From assembly GCA_028692745.1 (NCBI GenBank), contig JAQUWR010000004.1:1-35616 (forward strand): a DNA stretch of 35,616 nt. The letters run 5' to 3'. The position numbers and the translations under genes are program-made. The notes beneath the pieces are model-generated. The model was given only the letters and a program-made list of their open reading frames with translations, made no database searches and had not been told where the DNA came from. Positions 10,642 through 18,282 of this stretch are shown piece by piece (the first letter of the stretch is position 1; each line of letters opens with the position of its first letter). The stretch comes from Minisyncoccota bacterium. Its GTDB lineage: Bacteria > Patescibacteriota > Minisyncoccia > Minisyncoccales > Minisyncoccaceae.

Positions 10642-11778
10642 CTATACAGGAATTGAAAAATAAAAAGTTGTGCCTTTGTTTTCTTCAGATTCAAACCAAA
10701 TTTTACCCTTATGAGAATCTATAATGTTTTTTGTTGTATATAGCCCTAAACCAGAACCTTCTGTTTCCATTTTTATAACATTGCTTCCTCTAAAAAATTT
10801 TGTAAATATTCTTTCTTTTTGATCTTCAGGAATACCTACTCCAGTATCTTTGATTTTAAAAATAATCTCATTGTCTTTTTCTTCTAAAGAAATTACTATT
10901 TTTCCTTTTTCTGGAGTATATTTTAAGGCATTGTCTAAAAGATTATGTATTGCTAAGCTCATTTTTTCTTCGTCAATTACAACCGGTGGAAGTAATTTTT
11001 TAGATTTTTCAAATTTTACACCAATATTCTTCATCTTAATAACATCTTCATTGTCTTGAATTACATTAACTACAATTCCTTCCATTTGCATTTTTTCTGG
11101 TTTATAAAGAAATTTTCCCTCCTCAATTCTTGTTACATTAAGTAAATCATTAATTAATCCGATCATTCTTTCATTGCTTGTATATGTTTTTTCTAATAAA
11201 TCTTTCTGATCCTCGTTAATACTTCCAACGTCTCCATCTAAAATCATTCTCAATGACCATTTTATAGCTGATAAGGGAGTTCTTAACTGATGAGCAGCAA
11301 TAGAAACAAACTCTGTTTTCATCCTTTCAATAATTTTATCTTTTGATACGTCGTGTAAAACAACTAATATGCCCTTCTTTTTTCCAAAATCAAAATAAGC
11401 TGTCGTCATTTCTAAAAGAATTCCTTCGCCTAATTCAATTTCTTTTCTGTAAACTTCTTTTTTCTTTTTTAATATTTCTACTAATGGTTTTAATTTTATT
11501 TTTTTTAAATTAATTTTAAAAATACTTTTACCTAAAATATTCTCTTTTTTTTCTTTAAATAATTTTTCTATGGTTGGACTTACTAATTCAATTTTATTCT
11601 CGTGATCAATAACCAAAAGACCATCTGTAAAATTATTAATAACAGCCATTGTTTTATTTTTCTCCTCCACTGCCCAATCTTTAGCATCTTGAGTATCTTC
11701 TAAAATATTTAAAAAAGCTAATCTAATTTTTCTTAATTCTTTTTCTTTTTTTTCAATTTCTTGATTAAGGTTTTCCAT
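10642..11778 (-). CDS. Cytoplasmic PAS-HisKA-HATPase sensor histidine kinase
   Basis: PAS-like segment, H-box FVSIAAHQLRTPLSAIKWSLRMIL, N-box HNLLDNALKYTPEKG, G-boxes DTGVGIPEDQ and GSGLGLYTTKNI; no obvious TM helix. Confidence 0.95.
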   Translation of the reverse strand: MENLNQEIEKKEKELRKIRLAFLNILEDTQDAKDWAVEEKNKTMAVINNFTDGLLVIDHENKIELVSPTIEKLFKEKKENILGKSIFKINLKKIKLKPLVEILKKKKEVYRKEIELGEGILLEMTTAYFDFGKKKGILVVLHDVSKDKIIERMKTEFVSIAAHQLRTPLSAIKWSLRMILDGDVGSINEDQKDLLEKTYTSNERMIGLINDLLNVTRIEEGKFLYKPEKMQMEGIVVNVIQDNEDVIKMKNIGVKFEKSKKLLPPVVIDEEKMSLAIHNLLDNALKYTPEKGKIVISLEEKDNEIIFKIKDTGVGIPEDQKERIFTKFFRGSNVIKMETEGSGLGLYTTKNIIDSHKGKIWFESEENKGTTFYFSIPV

Positions 11779-11787
11779 AAATATATT

Positions 11788-12687
11788 TTACCACAATTTT
11801 AAATTTTCGCCAGAGTCTTCAAGTCCTGGGATTCTTTTAATTAAACTTTTAAAACCATATTCTTCTAGTATTTTTTTAAGTTTTTTGAGGTCATAATTAC
11901 CCCACTCATAGTTACACAAACAAAAATCCAAAGGAACATCCTTTTTTATTTCTGATAGTTCTTTGCTTAAAAAAGCATTTTCTTTTCCCTCTAAAAGTTT
12001 TTTTCTAATACTTTCTGTTATTTTAGGGCTATTAATATTATTATAAAGATTTTCAATAGTTTTAAAGTTTTTTATTAATTCTATTGCTGTTTTTTCTCCT
12101 ATTCCTTTTACCCCAGGAATATTATCAGATATATCACCCCTTAAAGCTTTATATTCAATTAATTTTTCCTTATCTAATCCATCATATCTTTTCTTAACCA
12201 TATCTTCATCGTAAAAAGAACCTTCTTTAACACCCTTGCTTAAAAAATATACTTTTGTATTTTTATTAACTAACTGCAATGTATCTAAATCTCCAGAAAC
12301 AATAATATTATTTATATCGTCAAAACAATGAGATAATGTACCTATAATATCATCTCCTTCAAATCCTGACTTTTCACAAATAGAAATATTAAACAACCTT
12401 AAAAAGTCTTTAATCATTGGAATTTGATCATAAAGTTCTTGAGGGGCTTTTTTTCTTTTTGCTTTATATTCTGCAAAAGCTTTTTTTCTAAAGGTTGGCT
12501 CAGGCAAATCAAAACAAACCCCTAAATACTGCGGATCAAACTCATTAATAATTTTTATTAAAACTAAAAGAAATCCATAAACAGCATTAACTATTTCTCC
12601 TTTTTTATTTTTTAAAGGAGGCAAAGCATGAAAAGCTCGATGTATTACCGAATTTCCATCAATCACTACAAATGTCTTTTTCTTCAT
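11788..12687 (-). CDS. Stand-alone 5'-3' exonuclease (PolI N-terminal domain-like, FEN family)
   Basis: FVVIDGNSVIHRAFHALPPL, FEGDDIIGTL, SGDLDTLQLV, LRGDISDNIPGVKGIGEKTA; no polymerase domain. Confidence 0.93.
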   Translation of the reverse strand: MKKKTFVVIDGNSVIHRAFHALPPLKNKKGEIVNAVYGFLLVLIKIINEFDPQYLGVCFDLPEPTFRKKAFAEYKAKRKKAPQELYDQIPMIKDFLRLFNISICEKSGFEGDDIIGTLSHCFDDINNIIVSGDLDTLQLVNKNTKVYFLSKGVKEGSFYDEDMVKKRYDGLDKEKLIEYKALRGDISDNIPGVKGIGEKTAIELIKNFKTIENLYNNINSPKITESIRKKLLEGKENAFLSKELSEIKKDVPLDFCLCNYEWGNYDLKKLKKILEEYGFKSLIKRIPGLEDSGENLKLW

Positions 12688-13105
12688 AAGTTATTTTTCT
12701 TTTATTTTCTTCTAAAAATTCAAATTTAATTTTTATTGTATTAGAAGGTAATATCTTTTTTATTTTCTCTCCCCACTCAACCAAGACAATATTGTTTGGA
12801 TTTTTAAATATTTCTTCTAGCCCCAAGCTTTTAACTTCTTTAATGTTTTCAATTCTATAGCAATCTATATGATAAAAAAATCTATCTTTTATTTTAAATT
12901 TATTTAAAATTACGAAAGTTGGACTTAGTATTTTCTTTTTTATTCCTAAAGCAGACGCAAAACCTTGAACAAAAGTAGTTTTCCCTGACCCCAAATCTCC
13001 CCTTAAACTCAAAATAATGGGTTTATTTTTACAAGATAAAATTTTATCAGCCAATTGCTTCCCTAATCTCTTTGTTTCTAAAAAATTATTAGAAATTACC
13101 TTCAT
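12659..13105 (-). CDS. tsaE: tRNA threonylcarbamoyladenosine biosynthesis ATPase TsaE
   Basis: SLRGDLGSGKTTFVQGFASALG, SPTFVILNKF, FYHIDCYRI, LVEWGEKI. Start placed at ATG 13105 because the track start 13141 lies inside a promoter. Confidence 0.92.
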   Translation of the reverse strand: MKVISNNFLETKRLGKQLADKILSCKNKPIILSLRGDLGSGKTTFVQGFASALGIKKKILSPTFVILNKFKIKDRFFYHIDCYRIENIKEVKSLGLEEIFKNPNNIVLVEWGEKIKKILPSNTIKIKFEFLEENKRKITYEEKDICSD

Positions 13106-13112
13106 GTTTTGA

Positions 13113-13141
13113 ATTATATCTAATTTAAAAGATAAACGCAA
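13113..13141 (-). promoter_or_regulatory. tsaE promoter
   Basis: Minus strand TTGCGT (13141-13136), 17 bp, TATAAT (13118-13113), ATG at 13105. Confidence 0.7.
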
Positions 13142-13147
13142 TGTTAA

Positions 13148-13176
13148 TTGACTTTTACCCTAAAATACAGTAGTTT
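13148..13176 (+). promoter_or_regulatory. Promoter for the DHH-like gene and pilB
   Basis: TTGACT (13148-13153), 17 bp, TAGTTT (13171-13176); ATG at 13187. The track's TTG start is this -35 box. Confidence 0.5.
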
Positions 13177-13186
13177 TAAAAAAAAT

Positions 13187-14281
13187 ATGGATTATTTTGA
13201 AAGAATAAAAAATAGCATAGAAAATGCTAAAAATATAGTAATTGTGGCAAACAATAACGCTGACAAAGACATTATGGCAGCTACTTTAGCCATGTTTTTT
13301 GCTTTAAAAAATAAATATAATGTTTTTCTTCCCGAAGAAAAAAATCCTGAAAAACTAATTGAATTTTTAAATGAAGACGTGGGAAAGAAAAAAATAGTAA
13401 TTTCTTTAAAAAATGATATCTCTGAAATTTCTTACCAAAAAAGCGATAACGGTATAGATCTTCATTTGATTCCTAAAAACATTGAAGATCTTAGTCCTGA
13501 AAATTTTTCTTGTAAATTAATATCTGAAGAAAAACCAGAGTCTTTTTCTTCTTTGCCTATTTTTGATTTAATAATTGCTTTTAACATTAAATCATTTAAT
13601 GAGCTCGAAAATTATTTTCAAGAAAACACTGATTCAGTTTATAATTGTACTGTTATGAATATTGATAACAATGATCAAAATGAAAATTATGGAGAAATAA
13701 ATATTATTGAAAAAGATTCTTCTGTCTCAGAACAAATAGCAATATTAATTAAAAATATTTATGGAAAAATTAATGATAAAGCTGCTGGCTTTTTGTTGTG
13801 GGGCATAATATCAAACCTTAACAATAAAAAAACTTTTCAAACATTAAAAATAATAAAATGGTTAATTGGGCAAGGCGGAAACTTATATTTTAATCATACA
13901 AAACCAGAAACAAAAAGAAAACTTTCTCTTTTGGGAAAAACTATTGAAAATCTTAAATTTATAGAAACTGACAATTTTTATCTCTCTTCTTTATCTGAAA
14001 AAGATTTAAAAACTAATGATAGCACTTCTGCTGACATATCTTTTGTAATAGAAAAAATAAAAAACTATTTCTCTATTCCTTCTTTCATGCTATTATGGGA
14101 AGGGAGATCTTCTCCTGTATCAATCAAAGGAGTCTTCTATTCTAAAAAAGAAGACCTGATTAATAAAATTAAAAATACTTATAGTGGATCATATAAAGGA
14201 GAAGGGGGGATTTTTTTAACTAAAAATCAAGACCTTTTTTCAGCAGAAAAAGAAATAACTTCATTATTATGGAAAAAATAA
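13187..14281 (+). CDS. DHH-superfamily-like protein with degenerate catalytic motifs
   Basis: ENAKNIVIVANNNADKDIMAATLAM fits motif I; NIDNNDQNENYGEINIIEKDSSVSEQIAILI fits the DHH motif region with HH replaced; ATG start 13187 preferred over TTG 13148. Confidence 0.65.
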   Translation: MDYFERIKNSIENAKNIVIVANNNADKDIMAATLAMFFALKNKYNVFLPEEKNPEKLIEFLNEDVGKKKIVISLKNDISEISYQKSDNGIDLHLIPKNIEDLSPENFSCKLISEEKPESFSSLPIFDLIIAFNIKSFNELENYFQENTDSVYNCTVMNIDNNDQNENYGEINIIEKDSSVSEQIAILIKNIYGKINDKAAGFLLWGIISNLNNKKTFQTLKIIKWLIGQGGNLYFNHTKPETKRKLSLLGKTIENLKFIETDNFYLSSLSEKDLKTNDSTSADISFVIEKIKNYFSIPSFMLLWEGRSSPVSIKGVFYSKKEDLINKIKNTYSGSYKGEGGIFLTKNQDLFSAEKEITSLLWKK

Positions 14282-15570
14282 CTGGTGAAATAAATATTGA
14301 TAATGATTTTTTAACTAAAAACCAAGAAAAACTTCAAAACGTTTCTTCTCTTTCTCAATTTATAGAATCTTCTTTGTCTGAAGATACAAGTATTGTTTTA
14401 AAAACAATTATGGCTGGAGCCATTGAAATCAATGCTTCTGATTTACATTTCGAAGCCGAAGAAAACGGAAGCGAACTAAGAATGAGAATAGATGGCGTTC
14501 TTCAAAAAGTCTGTTCTTTCAATTCTTTTCAATATAAATCAATTGTTTCGAGAATAAAACTTTTATCAAAGATGAAACTAAATGTAGAAAAAAAACCACA
14601 AGATGGTAGATTTACTATTCTACTAGAAAAAGAAATAACTGAACAAATAGAAATTAGAGTTTCTACTCTTCCCTCAGAATACGGAGAAACAATTGTAATA
14701 AGGGTTTTAAATCCTAAAAGCTTAATAAGCCTGGAAGACCTTGGCTTAAGAAAAGACTTATATAAAATTTTCACTGATCAATCAGAAAAACCCAATGGTA
14801 TGATTGTTGTTACTGGTCCAACTGGTTCTGGTAAAACAACAACTCTTTATGCTTTTTTAAAAAAAATAAAAAGCTCTGAAATTAAAATTGTAACCATCGA
14901 AGATCCTATAGAATATCATTTGTCTGGAATTTCTCAAACACAAGTTGATCCTAAAAAAGGATATGATTTTGCTTCAGGATTAAGATCAATAGTAAGACAA
15001 GATCCTGATGTAATTTTAGTTGGAGAAATTAGAGATCTTGAAACAGCAAGCATTGCTTTACAGGCCGCATTAACAGGACACCTTGTTTTAAGTACCCTTC
15101 ACACCAATGATGCTGCTGGTACAATTGCTAGGCTTAATGCTTTAGGAGAAAAACCAGTAAATATTGCTCCTGCTATTAATATGGTTGTTGCTCAAAGATT
15201 AATAAGAAAATTATGCCCTAAATGCGCTGAAGAAAAAATAATATCTAAAGAATTACACGAAGAATTAAAAGAAACATTAAAAAACATTCCTTCTTCAATA
15301 GAAATTCCAGAATTCAATGAAAAAACAAAAATTCTTTTTCCAAAAGGATGTGCTTATTGCAACAATACTGGATACAAAGGAAGAATTGGTTTATTTGAAA
15401 CATTAATCGTTGATTCTGAAATGGAAGATTTTATTCTTACTTCTCCATCTTCTTCTGCGCTAGAAAAATTTGCAATTCAAAAAGGAATGATCACAATGAA
15501 ACAAGATGGATACATTAAAATATTAAATAATATTACCAGTTTTGAAGAAGTTAAAAAAGTTGTGGGATAA
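14269..15570 (+). CDS. Type II/IV pilus assembly ATPase (PilB/GspE family)
   Basis: VTGPTGSGKTTTLYAFL, GEIRDLETASIALQAALTGHLVLSTLHTNDA, tetracysteine CPKC...CAYCNNTGYKGR. Confidence 0.97.
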   Translation: MEKITGEINIDNDFLTKNQEKLQNVSSLSQFIESSLSEDTSIVLKTIMAGAIEINASDLHFEAEENGSELRMRIDGVLQKVCSFNSFQYKSIVSRIKLLSKMKLNVEKKPQDGRFTILLEKEITEQIEIRVSTLPSEYGETIVIRVLNPKSLISLEDLGLRKDLYKIFTDQSEKPNGMIVVTGPTGSGKTTTLYAFLKKIKSSEIKIVTIEDPIEYHLSGISQTQVDPKKGYDFASGLRSIVRQDPDVILVGEIRDLETASIALQAALTGHLVLSTLHTNDAAGTIARLNALGEKPVNIAPAINMVVAQRLIRKLCPKCAEEKIISKELHEELKETLKNIPSSIEIPEFNEKTKILFPKGCAYCNNTGYKGRIGLFETLIVDSEMEDFILTSPSSSALEKFAIQKGMITMKQDGYIKILNNITSFEEVKKVVG

Positions 15571-15597
15571 AAAAACTGCATTAATAAATTAATGCAG
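15569..15597 (-). terminator. Rho-independent terminator of the minus-strand structured RNA
   Basis: Minus strand CTGCATTAA TTTA TTAATGCAG TTTTTTT: 9-bp perfect stem and seven Ts; overlaps the pilB stop codon. Confidence 0.88.
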
Positions 15598-15735
15598 GAA
15601 ATAATTCCTGAACTGGGGGCTAACTTTAGCATTCGGGCTGAAAGTCAAGAATTTTCCTGAGGAATAGCCCAGCGCAAACCAAACAATCCATTAACTACAG
15701 AAAATCCCTACCCCCAGTTCAAGAATCATTTTGTA
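15569..15735 (-). ncRNA. Structured small RNA, about 165 nt, 6S RNA-like architecture
   Basis: Promoter at 15769-15741 and terminator at 15597-15569 on the same strand; closing helix 15610-15619 with 15711-15720 (GAACTGGGGG/CCCCCAGTTC) extendable outward with few mismatches; inner GGGCT/AGCCC arm; small GCTAAAGTTAGC hairpin next to the closing helix; no ORF. Confidence 0.7.
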
Positions 15736-15740
15736 CTCTT

Positions 15741-15769
15741 AAGATAACACACTTATTAAAATTTGTCAA
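15741..15769 (-). promoter_or_regulatory. Strong sigma70-type promoter for the structured RNA
   Basis: Minus strand TTGACA (15769-15764), 17 bp, TATCTT (15746-15741). Confidence 0.8.
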
Positions 15770-15776
15770 GACCTAA

Positions 15777-16766
15777 ATGGACAATAACGAAGAACTAATT
15801 GAATCTACTTTAAGGCCTAAAAACTGGGATAATTACATAGGTCAAGAACGCATTAAAAAACACTTAAGAGTGATTATTGATGCTGCTAAAGAAAGAAATG
15901 AGGCTCCTGATCATGTTCTTCTTTATGGTCCTGCTGGATTAGGAAAAACCACCCTTGCCTATCTAATTGCTAAAGAAGCTGGGGCCAATATTCGAACAAC
16001 ATCAGGCCCAGTTATTGAAAAATCAGGAGATCTTGTTGCTATTTTAACAAACTTAAATGATGGTGATTTTTTATTCATTGATGAAATACATAGAATTAAT
16101 CGTTTTGTAGAAGAATATCTTTATTCTGCAATGGAAGAATTTAAACTTAATTTAATTCTAGGAAAAGGACCAATGGCAAAAACCATTGACATTGCTCTTC
16201 CCCAATTTACGCTTATCGGAGCAACAACAAGGGTAGATCTTTTATCAGCACCCCTAAGAAGTAGATTTGGGGCAGTATTACAATTAAATTTTTACAACCA
16301 AGAAGAGATTGAAAAAATAATAAAAAAGTCTGCAAAAATATTAAATGCAGAAATTGAAGAAAACGCAATTAAAGAAATTGCTAAAAGATCAAGGTTTACA
16401 CCTAGAACAGCTAATAAGCTCTTAAAAAGAGTCAGAGATTTTGCTCAGATAGAAAATAAAAACATTATTACCAAAGATTTAGCAGATAAGGCCTTAGACT
16501 TTTTGGAAGTGGATGAATTAGGATTAGAACCTTCTGATATAAAAATTCTCGAAACCATTATTAAAAAATTTAATGGTGGTCCTGCTGGATTACAAGCCTT
16601 ATCAGCTTCAACCTCAGAAGAAAAAAATGCGATACTAGAAATATATGAACCATATTTAATTCAATTAGGATTAATAAAAAGAACCTCTAAGGGACGTATT
16701 GCTACTGAATTAGCATACAAGCATTTAAAAATAAAATGCAAAAACGATCAACAAAACTTGCTTTAA
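15777..16766 (+). CDS. ruvB: Holliday junction helicase ATPase RuvB
   Basis: LRPKNWDNYIGQERIKKHL, LLYGPAGLGKTTLAYLIA, FIDEIHRINRFVEEYLY, GATTRVDLLSAPLRSRFG. Confidence 0.98.
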   Translation: MDNNEELIESTLRPKNWDNYIGQERIKKHLRVIIDAAKERNEAPDHVLLYGPAGLGKTTLAYLIAKEAGANIRTTSGPVIEKSGDLVAILTNLNDGDFLFIDEIHRINRFVEEYLYSAMEEFKLNLILGKGPMAKTIDIALPQFTLIGATTRVDLLSAPLRSRFGAVLQLNFYNQEEIEKIIKKSAKILNAEIEENAIKEIAKRSRFTPRTANKLLKRVRDFAQIENKNIITKDLADKALDFLEVDELGLEPSDIKILETIIKKFNGGPAGLQALSASTSEEKNAILEIYEPYLIQLGLIKRTSKGRIATELAYKHLKIKCKNDQQNLL

Positions 16767-17338
16767 TTCTTTTGTTTATTTTTCAAATAGCAAAAGCTGA
16801 TATTCTTATCAATGAGATATGTTGGATGGGAGACGATATTTCTAGTTCTAATGAATGGATAGAATTATATAATAATTCAAGCGAAAATATTTCTCTTAAC
16901 AATTGGCAAATTATAATTTCTGATAAAAAAATAATTAATCTTGAGGGGATGATTCCTTCTCAAGGTTTTTACCTTTTGTCTAGAAATAAAAATCAAAAAG
17001 AAGCTAACTTGTTTTATAGTAAAGCCCTAAACAATAAAGGAGAAAAAATAGAATTAATTGATGAAAAAAACAACTTAATTGATTTAGCAGAATTCTCTAA
17101 TGGATGGCCTTATGGAAACAATGAAACCAAGCAAACAATGGAAAAAAATTCAGAAGCATGGCAAACAAGCATAAATTCAAAAGGAACCCCAAAACAACCT
17201 AATAGTTTAATTGAGAAAGAAGAAACAAAAACCATTAACCATGATAAAGAAAAAACCAATAACAACACTATTATTTTCTCTTTATTTCTTTCCTTTTTTT
17301 CCGGAGGAATCGTTGTTTTTATTAAAAGATTAATCTAA
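16736..17338 (+). CDS. Secreted/anchored lamin-tail-domain (LTD) protein
   Basis: Signal peptide LALILLFIFQIAKA, then DILINEICWMG...NEWIELYNNSSENISLNNWQI; C-terminal TM helix IIFSLFLSFFSGGIVVFI. Confidence 0.82.
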   Translation: MQKRSTKLALILLFIFQIAKADILINEICWMGDDISSSNEWIELYNNSSENISLNNWQIIISDKKIINLEGMIPSQGFYLLSRNKNQKEANLFYSKALNNKGEKIELIDEKNNLIDLAEFSNGWPYGNNETKQTMEKNSEAWQTSINSKGTPKQPNSLIEKEETKTINHDKEKTNNNTIIFSLFLSFFSGGIVVFIKRLI

Positions 17339-18001
17339 TATTAATTTTTTAGAAATAAGAGTAATTTCTTCTTTAAAAAATTGCTTTATCTCTGCCCATG
17401 AAATATTAATACTTACTGATAACTCTGGATCATTTTCAGCATCCTCAAAATAAACTAAACTTTTTAAAATATGATTATAATTATGAGCGATTAAAGGATA
17501 CTGATCTGGTAACTTTTTAATAATTACTTCCAATGATTCTGTGTTTTTGATGCACCAATAAAGATCAAAAAAATCTCTTTTTTTACCACGTTGAGATATT
17601 GCTATTATTTTCATAACTGCAATATCCTCTAATTGAAGAATTTTAATTGTTCCATTTTTTATAAATTCCATTTTAGGTATAAAAAATGGATAAGATATAA
17701 AACTTATTTTCGCATCAAACATTCTAGCGTATAGTGTGCCTTCCTTATTAATATCTATTTTTAATTCTTTACACAAAGAGAGATTGTTTATCAATTCCGT
17801 ATTATCAAATTTATTATTTTTTGTAAAAAAATCTAAATCAATAGATTTACGATAACCTGCCTGTAAGGCTATAGCTGTACCACCAGCTAAATACCAGTCC
17901 GTCTTTTCAAGCCATTTTTGGTTGGCTAAAAAATCAAACGCTTTTTTTGTTTCTTGAGGCAAAAAATCAAAAACTATTTTTTTTCTAAAATTAAATTCCA
18001 T
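17330..18001 (-). CDS. AbiEii-type nucleotidyltransferase (toxin-like)
   Basis: WYLAGGTAIALQAGYRKSIDLDFFTKN nucleotidyltransferase motif and LEDIAVMKIIAISQRGKKRDFFDLYWCI. Confidence 0.88.
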   Translation of the reverse strand: MEFNFRKKIVFDFLPQETKKAFDFLANQKWLEKTDWYLAGGTAIALQAGYRKSIDLDFFTKNNKFDNTELINNLSLCKELKIDINKEGTLYARMFDAKISFISYPFFIPKMEFIKNGTIKILQLEDIAVMKIIAISQRGKKRDFFDLYWCIKNTESLEVIIKKLPDQYPLIAHNYNHILKSLVYFEDAENDPELSVSINISWAEIKQFFKEEITLISKKLILD

Positions 18002-18201
18002 AAATTTTTTGATTCTTTTCTAAGAGATCTTGAGCTTTCTAATGCCCTTTTTATTGTTAATTTATCGTAATTTTTCCATACCCATTTTACCTCCTCGTCG
18101 TTGCCAAAATCTAAAATACGCTCAATCACGTAATTAGCGTTCTTGTTAATATCTATTAATTTAGGATCAACGTCCCAAAACAATGATTGTCTAAATTCCA
18201 T
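17974..18201 (-). CDS. Small putative antitoxin partner of the AbiEii-like protein
   Basis: 75 aa, overlaps and is co-directional with 17330..18001; FRQSLFWDVDP...IDINKNANYVIERILDFGNDEEVKWVW resembles small proteins often found upstream of AbiEii-like genes. Confidence 0.75.
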   Translation of the reverse strand: MEFRQSLFWDVDPKLIDINKNANYVIERILDFGNDEEVKWVWKNYDKLTIKRALESSRSLRKESKNLWNLILEKK

Positions 18202-18207
18202 ATATAT

Positions 18208-18276
18208 ATATTATCAAATATCATCATTACTTGCAACAATAAAATTATTGCAAATTTTACCTTTTTGGAGTATATA
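18208..18276. promoter_or_regulatory. Back-to-back divergent promoters sharing a palindrome
   Basis: Palindrome TTGCAAcAATAAAATTaTTGCAA 18231-18253. Plus: TTGCAA 18248-18253, 17 bp, TATATA 18271-18276, yebC ATG 18283. Minus: TTGCAA 18236-18231, 17 bp, TAATAT 18213-18208, ATG at 18201. Confidence 0.7.
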
Positions 18277-18282
18277 TAAAGC

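Noticed and set aside
10850-11059. Plus-strand ORF opposite the histidine kinase
   Set aside because: Antisense of conserved HATPase coding sequence.
14529-14774. Minus-strand ORF opposite pilB
   Set aside because: Antisense of conserved ATPase; no promoter or ribosome site seen.
15610-15720. SRP RNA, tmRNA or RNase P RNA
   Set aside because: Could not find the SRP GGAAG/AGCAGCC tetraloop region, a tmRNA-like tRNA half, or the RNase P core motifs; size also too small for the latter two.
15601-15730. Plus-strand riboswitch/leader RNA for ruvB
   Set aside because: The long helix is symmetric, but the consensus promoter and the T-tract terminator are both on the minus strand, so a minus-strand RNA fits better.
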